The notes beneath the pieces are model-generated. The model saw nothing but the letters and a program-made list of their open reading frames with translations. It was not told where the DNA came from and did no database searches. DNA of 54,226 bases from contig NZ_JASDDJ010000019.1 of assembly GCF_030407455.1 (NCBI RefSeq), forward strand, positions 1-54,226. The letters are read 5' to 3'. Positions 8,340-17,698 of this stretch are shown here, piece by piece. The DNA comes from Psychrobacter sp. 5A.1 (GTDB taxonomy: Bacteria; Pseudomonadota; Gammaproteobacteria; Pseudomonadales; Moraxellaceae). Positions within the stretch are counted from its first letter, which is position 1, and every line of letters begins with the position of its first letter. The position numbers and the translations under genes are program-made.

Positions 8340-9143
8340 TTACTGTGTTGATATTTGCCGAACACGTATCACTTTAGGTATCGTGTCGAGGTAGTCGCTA
8401 ACAGCTAAAAGATTGCCCTCTGAATCAAAATAGTGAAAATTATTGCCTTTCACAAATTCAAAAGTATCTATGTAATAGTTACCAGTGAAAATAGGCATAT
8501 CATACTCCATCGGTATGATTATTTTATTATCTTTATTTATCATGCCATAGCCACTTGCTTTGGCCACGACTGCCAAGCCATCACGAAACGAATCAGCATT
8601 GAGATAGTTGAAGGGTATAACAGTCTTTCCATTGCTATCAATATAACCCCACATCTGATCTTTTCTTACGGGTGCTAGACCTTCTGAAAAATACCTGATT
8701 TCGTCAAACTGATATGGGACAGTAAGTTCGCCAGTATTATTGACAACACCCCATTGACCATCATGCTCAACAGCCGCTTTATTTTCAGAAAAAGGTCTGA
8801 CATCATCATACATTATCGGAATAATGACCTGGTTTTTTTTGTTGATGTACCCTTGATGTCCATTCTTTTCTATGATGGCTAGTCCTTCAGAAAAATCAGC
8901 TGTAAAATCATAACTGAATGGAGCGATGACATTGGCTTGTTTGTCAATAAAACCATACTTGCCATCTTTCTGAGCACTTGCTAAACCTTCATTGAAGTCA
9001 CATAGCTCCCCCCAACTTATTCCTTCCGAAAGTTTATATCCTGGCGATAATTCACATGCTATCGTGTAGCTGCTCAAAGACAAGCTAAAAGCTAGGGTAA
9101 GTGTGGTCAATAATTTTCTGATAACGAAACCTTTAGCCATCAA
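8340..9143 (-). CDS. Secreted WG-repeat protein
   Basis: A 267-residue protein with an N-terminal signal peptide (hydrophobic LLTTLTLAFSLSLSSYTIA, cleavage near ACE). Five WG (beta-type) repeats run from about residue 50 to 215, recognisable from KYGFIDKQ, HQGYINKK, QWGVVNNTG, MWGYIDSNG and GYGMINKD, each followed by V.PF.YD or I.P..YD. WG-repeat proteins are common but poorly characterised. The first codon may be TTG (GGAG at 6 bases) or the ATG that follows it. It is transcribed toward the terminator-like hairpin at 8086-8111. Confidence 0.82.
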   Translation of the reverse strand: MMAKGFVIRKLLTTLTLAFSLSLSSYTIACELSPGYKLSEGISWGELCDFNEGLASAQKDGKYGFIDKQANVIAPFSYDFTADFSEGLAIIEKNGHQGYINKKNQVIIPIMYDDVRPFSENKAAVEHDGQWGVVNNTGELTVPYQFDEIRYFSEGLAPVRKDQMWGYIDSNGKTVIPFNYLNADSFRDGLAVVAKASGYGMINKDNKIIIPMEYDMPIFTGNYYIDTFEFVKGNNFHYFDSEGNLLAVSDYLDTIPKVIRVRQISTQ

Positions 9144-9262
9144 CGTCAGCTCCTACGACTTAGATCCTATCGATTGGGTATGATATGGGCAATCTAAAGA
9201 AAAACCCATATCAAATATAATGAAAATCTTGGAAATTGAGGTGCTTTACTCTGTAAAAGCTC

Positions 9263-12262
9263 TTAATGCGCCTCATCCCAGTTCTGACCACTATCAGTCT
9301 CAACCAATAATGGCACTGCAAAGTCCACATTCCAGCCTTTTTCGACCGCAGTAACTGTCAATACATCTTGCATCGCATCAGTAATCAACTGGCTAATCTC
9401 ATCGACTTTATCAGTATCGACTTCGAACACCAATTCATCATGGACCTGTAGCAGCATCTTAGCTTGATCTTTTGGCAATACCTTATCCACGGCAATCATA
9501 GCAAGCTTGATTAGATCAGCGGCAGATCCCTGTAATGGTGCGTTAATCGCCGCGCGTTCAGCGCCTTGCTTGACCATTCGGTTACTGTGGGTGATATCAG
9601 GCGTATAGAGTTTACGGCCTAATATTGTCTCGACATAGCCTTGTTCGTGAGCGCTGGCACGAGTATTGATCATATAGTTTTTGACACCCGGATAGCGATC
9701 AAAGTACATATCGATATAGTCTTGCGCTTCATTGCGGCTCATTTGTAGCTGCTTAGCCAGACCAAATGCACTCATGCCATATAGCAGTCCGAAGTTAATG
9801 GCTTTGGCATTACGGCGCTCAGTAGAGGTGACATCTGCGACATCTTTGCCAAGCACTTCAGCGGCAGTCGCAGCGTGAATATCCAAACCTTCGTTAAAGG
9901 CATGCGTTAAGTTATTATCGCCTGAAAAATGCGCCATCAAACGCAATTCAATTTGTGAATAATCCGCTGCGAGAATCACACGACCTGCTGGAGCAATAAA
10001 GGCTTGGCGAATTAATCGACCAGTCGCGGTACGAATCGGAATGTTTTGCAAATTGGGATCAGTCGAAGACAAACGACCCGTGCTGGTCAATGCTTGGTGA
10101 TAGCTGGTGTGTACACGATCAGTTTCGCTATCTGCCACATTATCAAGCGCATCGGTATAAGTGCTTTTTAGCTTAGATAGGCTGCGATATTCCAACGTGA
10201 TATCGACTAATGGATGGTCGATTTTTGATAATACTGCTTCACCAGTAGAGTACTGGCCTGACTTGGTTTTTTTACCACCAGCAACGCCAAGCTTTTCAAA
10301 CAACATCTCGCCTAATTGCTTTGGTGAGCCAAGATTAAATTCTTCACCAGCGATTTCATAGGCCTGTTTTTCCAGCGCGATAATTTCTTCATCAAAGCGT
10401 TTTGATAGTTCGTTTAAGAATGGACGCTTGATAAGAATGCCGTTCGCTTCCATTTGGCACAGTATTTCTGCCGTTGGAATCTCTAACTCATGTAATAATT
10501 TAGCATTATTGGCATCGTTCGCCATCTCAACGCTGAACACCTCAAATAACTGATAAGTAATGTCGGCATCTTCACAGGCATAGTCACTGGCGATATCAAT
10601 GGCGACTTGGTCAAAAGTGACTTGTTTAGCGCCTTTACCAGCGACATCTTCATAGCTGATGGTTTGGGTTTGTAGATAATGACGTGCCAAGTCATCCATA
10701 CCGTGACGAGTGGCGGCAGCGTTAATCACATAGCTGGCAAGCATGGTATCCATGGCCCAATTATTGGGTTGTTCATGAATGGCACCGACCAAATCGATAT
10801 CATAATGACTGAGAATATGAGCATCGTATTTTAGATGTTGACCGATTTTACCGATGTTTGAATTTTCTAAAATTGGCTTTAGGCGTGTCAAAACGGTGTC
10901 ACGGTCGAGCTGTTTAGTTGTTAGCTCATCACCTTCTAGACTATGCATCAGCGGAATATAATAGGCTTCGTGGGCTTGCACAGCAAAGGAGAGACCGACG
11001 ATTTCAGCTTGACGCCAATAGATGCTAGTGGTCTCGGTATCAATGACAAAATGCGGTACAGACTCTAATAGCTTAACCAGACTCTCAAAAGCTGGCTCGT
11101 CGAGCACAGTATGCCATGCTCTATCATGCGATTTGCTATCTTGGATATTTTCAATACTGCTTGATTGTAGCGACTTGGCTACTTGCGCTTGTGATTCAGC
11201 ATTCGCTTGACTGTCAGCAACACTCTGCGAGCCGTTTCCATTAGCATTAGCTGGATGGTTTGGATGATCGAGAGACGCTAGCTCGTTTCTAAACTCAAGC
11301 TCATTATACAATTCGCGTAATTCGTCGATGTGGGCACTAGGGTCAGTATTGATTTTTAGATCGTTCCAATCTTGACCGATACCTAAATCTGTCACGATGG
11401 TAGCTAGCTTCCTATTAAACGGAATATCATCAGCATGTTCAATCAAACCTTTGGCACCGCGACCTTTGATAAAACCAATATGCTTTAACATATTGCCGAT
11501 ATCGCCATACTCAATGAGTAAGTCTTTGGCGGTTTTTTTACCGATACCAGGCACACCTTTGATACCGTCTGAGGCATCGCCCATCAATGTTAAAAAATCA
11601 ATCATCTGGTTTGGGTTAATACCGAATTTTTCAATGACGGCTTCTGTGTCCGTAACTTTACCCGTAAAGCTGTCTTCTAAGATAACGCAGTCATTGACCA
11701 GCTGCATCATGTCTTTATCGCCCGTTGAGATGACGACATGATGACCTTCAGCGACAGCGCGATGGGCAAGTGTACCGATGATATCATCGGCTTCTGCGCC
11801 TTCGATACGCAACAGGGGCAGACCTAAGGCCGTGACCAAACGATGAATATAAGGAATTTGCTCTACCAGCTCTACGTCGATGGGTGGTCGCGCCGCTTTA
11901 TAGTCAGCAGACATATGGTGACGAAAAGTCGGTGACTTGGTATCGAAACAGACGGCCATATGAGTAGGGTGATAACGGCGCATCAGCTTGAGCAGCGCAT
12001 TGAGCGTGCCACGGATGGCATTGGTTATCAGGCCTTGTGAGTTTTGCATGGTTTTTGGTAAGGCATGATAAGTGCGAAACAGATAATAAGAGCCATCAAC
12101 CAAGATAAAAGGGGGTTGGTTTTTATCAACGTGACTGGTATCCATCGTCGCTACATTGGGCATGGTTTCAAAGTTTGGCAATGCGGCAGGATCAATCGCT
12201 TGATGGGAGTTGTGGTCACTGTCGGTGATGGAGTCGGTCATAGGATCAGTCATAAAGGTCAC
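9263..12262 (-). CDS. polA: DNA polymerase I
   Basis: A full three-domain Pol I of about 999 residues. The 5' nuclease begins at FILVDGSYYLFRTYHALP (about residue 52) with acidic clusters AEADDIIGTL and STGDKDMMQL. The proofreading domain keeps its metal residues (FVIDTETT near 405, YACEDADITYQ), so it appears active. The polymerase has motif A DYSQIELRLMAHF (about 766), the O-helix RRNAKAINFGLLYG (about 816) and motif C QVHDELVFEV (about 938). It is longer than E. coli Pol I because of an Asp/Thr-rich N-terminal tail and a Ser/Gln/Ala linker near residue 350. The first codon is GTG; an ATG three codons later is an alternative. It repairs gaps and removes Okazaki primers. Confidence 0.97.
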   Translation of the reverse strand: MTFMTDPMTDSITDSDHNSHQAIDPAALPNFETMPNVATMDTSHVDKNQPPFILVDGSYYLFRTYHALPKTMQNSQGLITNAIRGTLNALLKLMRRYHPTHMAVCFDTKSPTFRHHMSADYKAARPPIDVELVEQIPYIHRLVTALGLPLLRIEGAEADDIIGTLAHRAVAEGHHVVISTGDKDMMQLVNDCVILEDSFTGKVTDTEAVIEKFGINPNQMIDFLTLMGDASDGIKGVPGIGKKTAKDLLIEYGDIGNMLKHIGFIKGRGAKGLIEHADDIPFNRKLATIVTDLGIGQDWNDLKINTDPSAHIDELRELYNELEFRNELASLDHPNHPANANGNGSQSVADSQANAESQAQVAKSLQSSSIENIQDSKSHDRAWHTVLDEPAFESLVKLLESVPHFVIDTETTSIYWRQAEIVGLSFAVQAHEAYYIPLMHSLEGDELTTKQLDRDTVLTRLKPILENSNIGKIGQHLKYDAHILSHYDIDLVGAIHEQPNNWAMDTMLASYVINAAATRHGMDDLARHYLQTQTISYEDVAGKGAKQVTFDQVAIDIASDYACEDADITYQLFEVFSVEMANDANNAKLLHELEIPTAEILCQMEANGILIKRPFLNELSKRFDEEIIALEKQAYEIAGEEFNLGSPKQLGEMLFEKLGVAGGKKTKSGQYSTGEAVLSKIDHPLVDITLEYRSLSKLKSTYTDALDNVADSETDRVHTSYHQALTSTGRLSSTDPNLQNIPIRTATGRLIRQAFIAPAGRVILAADYSQIELRLMAHFSGDNNLTHAFNEGLDIHAATAAEVLGKDVADVTSTERRNAKAINFGLLYGMSAFGLAKQLQMSRNEAQDYIDMYFDRYPGVKNYMINTRASAHEQGYVETILGRKLYTPDITHSNRMVKQGAERAAINAPLQGSAADLIKLAMIAVDKVLPKDQAKMLLQVHDELVFEVDTDKVDEISQLITDAMQDVLTVTAVEKGWNVDFAVPLLVETDSGQNWDEAH

Positions 12263-12412
12263 TTATCAGCTATTAGATAGAAATATGTGCTTATTATAAC
12301 GATAAAATCCGTGTGTGCCGAACTGCTTAACCGTTACGAGATGTTCAATATCACCTATTGTATTGCCTATTGATATGAATGATGCGCGTGGTACGACAAT
12401 TGGTTCGGCCAT

Positions 12413-12442
12413 AAAAAAAGAACCCAGCGTTAACTGAGTTCC
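12413..12442 (-). terminator. Terminator after ohr
   Basis: On the minus strand GGAACTCAG-TTAACG-CTGGGTTC with one wobble pair is followed by seven T residues. A second hairpin (12468-12493, AAACAGCTT / AAGCTGTTT) lies between it and the ohr stop. Confidence 0.8.
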
Positions 12443-12509
12443 TTATTTCGTAGCTTATCTAACAATCAAACAGCTTTAATAATCAAGCTGTTTAACCGTC
12501 GAGCTTGTA

Positions 12510-12923
12510 TTATTTTACTTCTGAAGTTAATTCTACATCGATGTTGCCACGTGTTGCTTTTGAGTATGGGCATACTTGATGCGCTTTTTCAACCAGTTGC
12601 TGAAACTCATCAGCAGACAATTCAGTGTTTTCACCAATGACATGGATTCTAGCTGCTAGCTTATAATCAGGACCTTCGCCTTGTAATAGGTCTACTTCAA
12701 TCGACGTTTTTGAATCAAACTTTGCTTTTTCCATTTGCTTAACAGCGCCAAGTGCGCTATCAAAGCAAGCGCTGTAACCTATCGCAAACATCTGCTCTGG
12801 GTTATTGCCATCTTTGCCTGAGCCTGGCGCTACCATATTAATGGTGAGATCGCTGTCGCTCAAGCTGGCTGAACCTGCACGGCCGCCAGTAACAGTTGCT
12901 TTGGTAGAGTATAGAGTTTTCAT
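12510..12923 (-). CDS. ohr: Organic hydroperoxide resistance protein (Ohr/OsmC family)
   Basis: A 137-residue thiol peroxidase of the Ohr subgroup. The N-terminus MKTLYSTKATVTGGRAG carries the conserved Arg15. The reactive cysteine is in GYSACFDSAL (Cys53) and the resolving cysteine in HQVCPYSKATRGN (Cys118), with Glu43 in NPEQMFAIGY. These are the catalytic residues of Ohr rather than of the longer OsmC. It reduces organic and lipid hydroperoxides in the cytosol. Ohr is often next to the repressor OhrR, but no MarR-type gene is adjacent here. Ribosome site AAAAAAGGATG precedes the start. Confidence 0.95.
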   Translation of the reverse strand: MKTLYSTKATVTGGRAGSASLSDSDLTINMVAPGSGKDGNNPEQMFAIGYSACFDSALGAVKQMEKAKFDSKTSIEVDLLQGEGPDYKLAARIHVIGENTELSADEFQQLVEKAHQVCPYSKATRGNIDVELTSEVK

Positions 12924-13088
12924 AACACATCCTTTTTTGTTGTCAGTTTTTATAGTTACTTTATATTTAACGGGTACGTTTTGATACGAGCTTCAGCATA
13001 ACAAACCATTAAGTCAGCTGTATAGGTCAGTCGTAAATATATACTGTGGATTTGTAATTAAAGGATTCAGTGACGATTTTTGGATCTA

Positions 13089-13258
13089 GGGCGTGTCCTC
13101 ATTTTAAAAATGGTGATAAAAATGAGATAAATCGCAGTCAAACAAGGAAAATAGCGCAGATAATATCGAGATATTAGTCAGCTATTTGACGCCATTTGGC
13201 AAGATTTAGCCATTTTTAACCCATTTAGATAACTATCGATTGAATTGAGGACACGCCC
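13089..13258 (-). repeat. Family A inverted-repeat element (copy A1)
   Basis: A 170-bp element with ends GGGCGTGTCCTCA / TGAGGACACGCCC, flanked on both sides by TA (13087-13088 and 13259-13260). It carries the family core (GCAAGATTTAGCCATTTTTA, TATCGAGATATTA) in the orientation opposite to copy A2. It has no coding capacity and lies between ohr and prfC. Confidence 0.88.
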
Positions 13259-13261
13259 TAG

Positions 13262-13481
13262 TATTCGCTGAAAACACAGACGCAGCAGCCATTCGCTTGG
13301 TCAATGACAGAAGATTTATCAGCGGCCCAAATTGAACGCCACTATGAATTCAAAAATTGCGCCAATAGGCTCTATTTGACTATTAGGGCGTGTTTTTTTA
13401 TGCGCTATTTCTGCACCTTGACGCTAAATCGGCTACAATACGTCCATTATTTATTCTATTTATTTAGATTGATTTCTAAAT
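13262..13481 (+). pseudogene. Possible gene remnant between ohr and prfC
   Basis: A start-less frame of 73 codons is open from the family A element to just before prfC. Its first part reads like real protein (SLKTQTQQPFAWSM, then TEDLSAAQIERHYEFKN) before turning into AT-rich intergenic translation. A solo TAGGGCGTG repeat end lies at 13384-13392. I infer a decayed coding fragment bracketed by repeat ends. The family is unknown, and chance cannot be excluded. Confidence 0.25.
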
Positions 13482-13505
13482 GACTAACTGTTGAAGCCGA
13501 AAACT

Positions 13506-15101
13506 ATGAGCGTAGATCCAAAGAAATTAAACAAAGAAGTGGCCAAACGCCGCACCTTTGCCATTATCTCGCATCCCGATGCTGGTAAGACCACCATGAC
13601 CGAAAAACTCCTATTGTGGGGACAGGCAATTCAGGTAGTGGGCGAAGTAAAAGGCCGTAAGACTGATCGTCATGCCACCTCAGATTGGATGAGCATGGAA
13701 CAAGAGCGTGGTATCTCAATCACAACCTCCGTCATGCAGTTCCCTTATCAAGACCACATGGTTAACCTACTAGATACCCCAGGTCACGCCGACTTTAGTG
13801 AAGATACTTATCGTACTTTGACCGCAGTAGACAGTGCATTGATGATGGTCGATGGGGCAAAAGGCGTCGAAGAACGAACCATCAAGCTGATGGAAGTCTG
13901 CCGCATGCGTGACACACCAATCATCTCATTTGTGAATAAGCTCGATCGTCAGATTCGTGAGCCGCTTGAGCTGCTTAGTGAAATCGAAGCGGTTTTAAAG
14001 ATTAAATGTATCCCTGTCACTTGGCCGATTGGTATGGGCCAAGATTTTATCGGCGTGTATCATTTGACCGAAAACAAGACCTACTTTTATGAAAAAGGTA
14101 ATGGCGGCAAGATGACGGTCTCTGAGACCCGCGAAGGTTATGATTATCCAGATATCCGTGAGCGTTTGGGTAAGCTGATGTTTGACGCTTTCGAAGAGTC
14201 GCTAGAGTTGGTACAAATGGCGTTAGAAGATTTCAGTGTCGAAGCCTTTTTGGCTGGTGAGATGACACCAGTGTTGTTTGGTACGGCATTGGGTAACTTT
14301 GGCGTCAACATGGTACTCGATACCTTGGTTAAATATGCGCCGCCGCCAAAAGCCCATCCAACGACTGAGCGTGAAGTTGCCGCGACTGAGACTGACTTTA
14401 GTGGTTTTGTCTTTAAGATTCAGGCCAATATGGATCCGCGTCACCGTGACCGCATTGCGTTCTTACGAGTCTGCTCAGGAAAGTATGAAAAAGGTATGAA
14501 GCTAAAGCATGTACGTTTGGGTAAAGACGTACGTATTGCTGATGCATTGACCTTTTTGGCAGGAGATCGTGAAGCATTAGAAGAAGCGTATCCAGGTGAT
14601 ATTATCGGCTTGCACAACCACGGAACCATCTCGATCGGTGACAGTTTCACCGAAGGCGAAGAGCTGAACTTTACCGGTATTCCGCATTTTGCGCCTGAAT
14701 TGTTCCGCCGTGTGATACTCAAAGACCCGCTAAAATCTAAAGCGCTACAAAAAGGTCTTCAGCAGTTAAGTGAAGAGGGCGCAACACAGGTATTTATGCC
14801 GCAGATTAACAACGATTTAGTCTTGGGTGCAGTTGGTGTGCTCCAATTTGAAGTGGTCGCGCATCGTCTCAAAGAAGAGTACAAGGTCCAATGTATCTTT
14901 GAGCCTGTATCGATTGCAACGGTACGCTGGATTCACTGTGATGACGAAGTGGCACTGGCGAAGTTTAAGAAAAAAGCCCATGACCAGTTATCGCTCGATG
15001 GTGGTGGCTATCTGACGTATCTTGCACCGTCGCGGGTTAACTTGCAGTTGATGCAAGATCGCTATCCAGAAGTGACGTTTAGTAATACTCGTGAGCATTA
15101 A
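13506..15101 (+). CDS. prfC: Peptide chain release factor 3
   Basis: A 531-residue translational GTPase that recycles RF1/RF2 after termination. G1 is [15 protein letters not shown] (about residues 17-31), the switch I region is [11 protein letters not shown]3 is [17 protein letters not shown], and G4 is [10 protein letters not shown]. The RF3-specific tail [17 protein letters not shown] lies at the end. I chose the ATG at 13506 ([12 protein letters not shown]); a TTG at 13491 extends the frame by five codons. Length is normal. It is monocistronic, with a terminator immediately after. Confidence 0.96.
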   Translation: MSVDPKKLNKEVAKRRTFAIISHPDAGKTTMTEKLLLWGQAIQVVGEVKGRKTDRHATSDWMSMEQERGISITTSVMQFPYQDHMVNLLDTPGHADFSEDTYRTLTAVDSALMMVDGAKGVEERTIKLMEVCRMRDTPIISFVNKLDRQIREPLELLSEIEAVLKIKCIPVTWPIGMGQDFIGVYHLTENKTYFYEKGNGGKMTVSETREGYDYPDIRERLGKLMFDAFEESLELVQMALEDFSVEAFLAGEMTPVLFGTALGNFGVNMVLDTLVKYAPPPKAHPTTEREVAATETDFSGFVFKIQANMDPRHRDRIAFLRVCSGKYEKGMKLKHVRLGKDVRIADALTFLAGDREALEEAYPGDIIGLHNHGTISIGDSFTEGEELNFTGIPHFAPELFRRVILKDPLKSKALQKGLQQLSEEGATQVFMPQINNDLVLGAVGVLQFEVVAHRLKEEYKVQCIFEPVSIATVRWIHCDDEVALAKFKKKAHDQLSLDGGGYLTYLAPSRVNLQLMQDRYPEVTFSNTREH

Positions 15102-15133
15102 AATCCATTATTTCACGAGATGATTTATCTATT

Positions 15134-15158
15134 AAGACACGCTAGCCGTGTCTTTTTT
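15134..15158 (+). terminator. Terminator after prfC
   Basis: AAGACACG-CTAGC-CGTGTCTTTTTT, a perfect stem with a T-run 33 bases after the prfC stop. Confidence 0.9.
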
Positions 15159-15259
15159 ATTACTTATAATTTACGCTCTAAACGTTTCAAAAATAGCGGT
15201 TTTTCTAAAACACAAACAGTCTTCCTACAATACGCTGCAATTGTTACGGTAGAATGTTA

Positions 15260-15509
15260 GGGCGTGTTTGATATTCGACGATGGCACTGACAGAGACTGT
15301 TTTTTAACCATGCAATGGCAAAAAAGAGCCCTGTCTCCTTCTGTTGATATTGGAGCTGATGCTAAAACTTGCCCCCAGTTCTATATAAACACTGCGTTGT
15401 AAACCTAGTTAAGGCACGAGCATTACCGTTGTTTTACGCCTTGTCTAGAATACAGCTTTGATAAACTGTCGCAATCAGCAGTGCCTATTTGTGAATATCA
15501 AACACACCC
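15260..15509 (+). repeat. Family B inverted-repeat element (copy B1)
   Basis: A 250-bp non-coding element. The left end GGGCGTGTTTGATATTC pairs with the right end GAATATCAAACACACCC (one mismatch), and TA flanks both sides (15258-15259, 15510-15511). Interior blocks such as ATGGCACTGACAGAGACT, CTGATGCTAAAA, CCTAGTTAAGG and GCAATCAGCAG recur in inverse order and strand in copy B2 at 45 kb. Its right end is 33 bases upstream of the next gene's start, so the element probably forms part of that gene's promoter region. Confidence 0.85.
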
Positions 15510-15542
15510 TAAGCAGTATTTTATCTTTGTAAAAGAGGCCAT

Positions 15543-16397
15543 ATGGACACGACAACCCAAACTGATAACAATAAATCTATATTGACCTATCTTCCTTTGA
15601 TGAAAGCAAGTCAGAGACGTCCAATGGCTGTATTGACGGGCAGTCTATTGCTCAGTGTCGCCAGCATGTCGGTCAATGCAGGTAGCTTCATTAGCAGTAC
15701 GGAGTACCTACCTTACCAATTACCGAAAGACATACAAGAGATGTGTGGCGAGCAGGATAATTGCCCAGAAATTGAAGTTAAATATCTTGATAGCAGTCTC
15801 AATTGGATAAATGAGATCACGAATGCGCGCATTAATGACGTAGTCGTCAACAGTCAGGCGAGCGAATCATCACCGATTGCGTCCAAAAGTAGCGCGGCAG
15901 AGGTTACCACTGCTATTGATAGTTTTGCGAACTCACAATTTCAAGACATGCCAGAGGGCAGTACATGGGCCTACAATCTGATGGTAACGCCCAATTACTT
16001 GGGTCATGTCGATGACTTTGAGCTGTTTGAGATCAGTTCCTACTTTTATACTGGTGGCGCGCACGGCATGCCTTATAGCGAATATCTAACATTTGACTCT
16101 AGTACCAAAAAGCAAGTCATGCTTGACGATATGCTTGTTTCAGGTAAAAAGCCTCGTTTTGAAGCGCTCGCTTATGACGCTTATAAAGAATGGGTCAAGA
16201 CGGTCGCTGACGATGTTAGTGACTACGAGAAAGGTTGGCCATTTACGCTAAGTGATAATCTAACTTTGACGGACAAAGGTATTAGCCTTCGTTATCAGCA
16301 TTATTCCATTGCGCCGTATGCTTATGGTATGCCTGAGCTCAATATTCCATATAGCAAGCTCGAAGGTGTCATCAAACCTCATTTTATACCGAAATAG
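15543..16397 (+). CDS. Secreted DUF3298/RsiV-like protein
   Basis: A 284-residue exported protein. A hydrophobic segment at about residues 27-46 (MAVLTGSLLLSVASMSVNA) is a late signal peptide, so translation may begin at an internal ATG nearer to it. The C-terminal half has the DUF3298 hallmark SSYFYTGGAHGMPYSEYLTFD followed by VMLDDML and PFTLSDNLTLTDKGISLRY and ends with NIPYSKLEGVIKP. Domains of this kind occur in RsiV, PdaC and many uncharacterised envelope proteins. The two cysteines in MCGEQDNCPE may form a disulfide. AGAGG precedes the start. Function is unknown. Confidence 0.72.
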   Translation: MDTTTQTDNNKSILTYLPLMKASQRRPMAVLTGSLLLSVASMSVNAGSFISSTEYLPYQLPKDIQEMCGEQDNCPEIEVKYLDSSLNWINEITNARINDVVVNSQASESSPIASKSSAAEVTTAIDSFANSQFQDMPEGSTWAYNLMVTPNYLGHVDDFELFEISSYFYTGGAHGMPYSEYLTFDSSTKKQVMLDDMLVSGKKPRFEALAYDAYKEWVKTVADDVSDYEKGWPFTLSDNLTLTDKGISLRYQHYSIAPYAYGMPELNIPYSKLEGVIKPHFIPK

Positions 16398-16487
16398 CGA
16401 CCATATTTATTGAAAATTGGCAGTAATATTTTAGAGTCATTATTTTTAGCATTATCGACATTTAATAGAAAAATTAGGAGTTAGAAC

Positions 16488-17495
16488 ATGACGAACGATA
16501 CAGATAGTACGAACACAGCAGTAGGTACAGCTACTTGGCAGCTCAATGCATTAACCGAGGCGCTAGGTGACTTGACATTGACGGTCAGCGATAGCCTATC
16601 TGTTGGTCGTGGCAGTGATAACGACGTAGTACTAGGCAGCAAACAGGTATCTCGTAATCATGCGGTGCTAAGCGTGTTGGATGGTCAGCTATATGTCAAA
16701 GATTTAGACTCTTCTAACGGTACATTTATCAACGACCAACGTATCGATGGCAATCAATCCAGTCCTCTACAAGCAGATGATACGCTTGGTTTTGCCAGCT
16801 TTAGCTTTCAGGTCCAGGCCTTTGTTGCACCTATGGTCGTCACTGAAACTGAAGCACCAGTGACGACAGATGCGTCGGTAGCGAGTACGGAGACGGATGT
16901 ACCTGCTATGGTTGAAACGCCTACTGAAGCGCAAGTGGTGAGTGAATCAATTGTGAAACAGACAGGTATCAACACTGTGTTGTCTGACGCGGACGAAGCA
17001 GCGCCTACGCCCGTACGAGACACGCCAGTTGTTATAGAGACCGCATCTGATGCTCCTGCACCTCTTGTAGAAACAGTGGCGGAAACAGAAGCTGTGACGA
17101 TCACAGAGCCAGCACCGATGGTGTTTACTGAAAGTGATTCATTAGTAGAGTCGTCAGCCGTGCGTGAAGAGCCAGCAGTACAAGAAGAGCAGGAAGAGTC
17201 AGCAGTCCAAGCGGCACACGATAAAACGACAAAGACAGAGCTGCAAGAAGAAGCAGATCCTGATGTTTTGCGTGCGAAGCAGGCAGCAACGGCACAGTTT
17301 TCTGGAACGGCCAATCTGGGTCAATCCCATGATCTTGGTACCGAAGGTAATAATGCGATGGATCAAGAAATCAGCAATCCAGCCAATGCAGGACGGGTAG
17401 AGAAAAAACCAAGCGGTGGTTGGTTTATATGGGTATTTATTGCCATTATTATTATTGCGTTAGCATTGTGGTTGTTTAATAAGGGCATCGTATAA
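16488..17495 (+). CDS. FHA-domain membrane-anchored protein
   Basis: A 335-residue protein. The N-terminal forkhead-associated domain (about residues 25-100) keeps the phosphothreonine-binding pattern SVGRGSDNDVVLGSKQVSRN followed by H and LDSSNGTFIND. A long acidic Glu/Thr/Val/Ala-rich linker (about 110-300) follows, then GGWFIWVFIAIIIIALALWLF as a C-terminal membrane anchor. FHA domains read phosphothreonine, so a partner Ser/Thr kinase is expected, but none is in this window. The domain would face the cytoplasm. The ribosome site TTAGGAG is good, and a hairpin terminator follows. Type VI secretion context was considered but nothing nearby supports it. Confidence 0.85.
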   Translation: MTNDTDSTNTAVGTATWQLNALTEALGDLTLTVSDSLSVGRGSDNDVVLGSKQVSRNHAVLSVLDGQLYVKDLDSSNGTFINDQRIDGNQSSPLQADDTLGFASFSFQVQAFVAPMVVTETEAPVTTDASVASTETDVPAMVETPTEAQVVSESIVKQTGINTVLSDADEAAPTPVRDTPVVIETASDAPAPLVETVAETEAVTITEPAPMVFTESDSLVESSAVREEPAVQEEQEESAVQAAHDKTTKTELQEEADPDVLRAKQAATAQFSGTANLGQSHDLGTEGNNAMDQEISNPANAGRVEKKPSGGWFIWVFIAIIIIALALWLFNKGIV

Positions 17496-17565
17496 CCCAT
17501 TTTTTGCTGACCCACTCGCTGCGAGTTTATGCCTAATGCCGTTAGACGGTGACGGCTGTTTTTCC

Positions 17566-17604
17566 TAGCGTCAACATTCGGTAGAGTGTTGACGCTATAT
17601 TTTA
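17566..17604 (+). terminator. Terminator-like hairpin after the FHA gene
   Basis: TAGCGTCAACA / TGTTGACGCTA is a perfect 11-bp stem with a 10-base loop, followed by TATTTTAT. It lies between the FHA gene and trpE, so trpE needs its own promoter. Confidence 0.65.
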
Positions 17605-17698
17605 TCCCCGTTTCGAACAATCGACCGCATCAATTTCATTGACGGTATCGTTTTTATTATTTCAATTATTGCCAATACCTTGCTAAGAGAGCGTTGCT

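Noticed and set aside
15260..15509. Coding capacity inside family B elements
   Set aside because: All frames are interrupted in both copies, and the copies do not share an open frame.
16808..17314. A 168-codon open frame antisense to the FHA gene
   Set aside because: It lies opposite the repetitive Glu/Thr/Ala linker, whose codon bias keeps the other strand open. It is Ser/Thr/Ala low complexity, with no ribosome site and no family resemblance.
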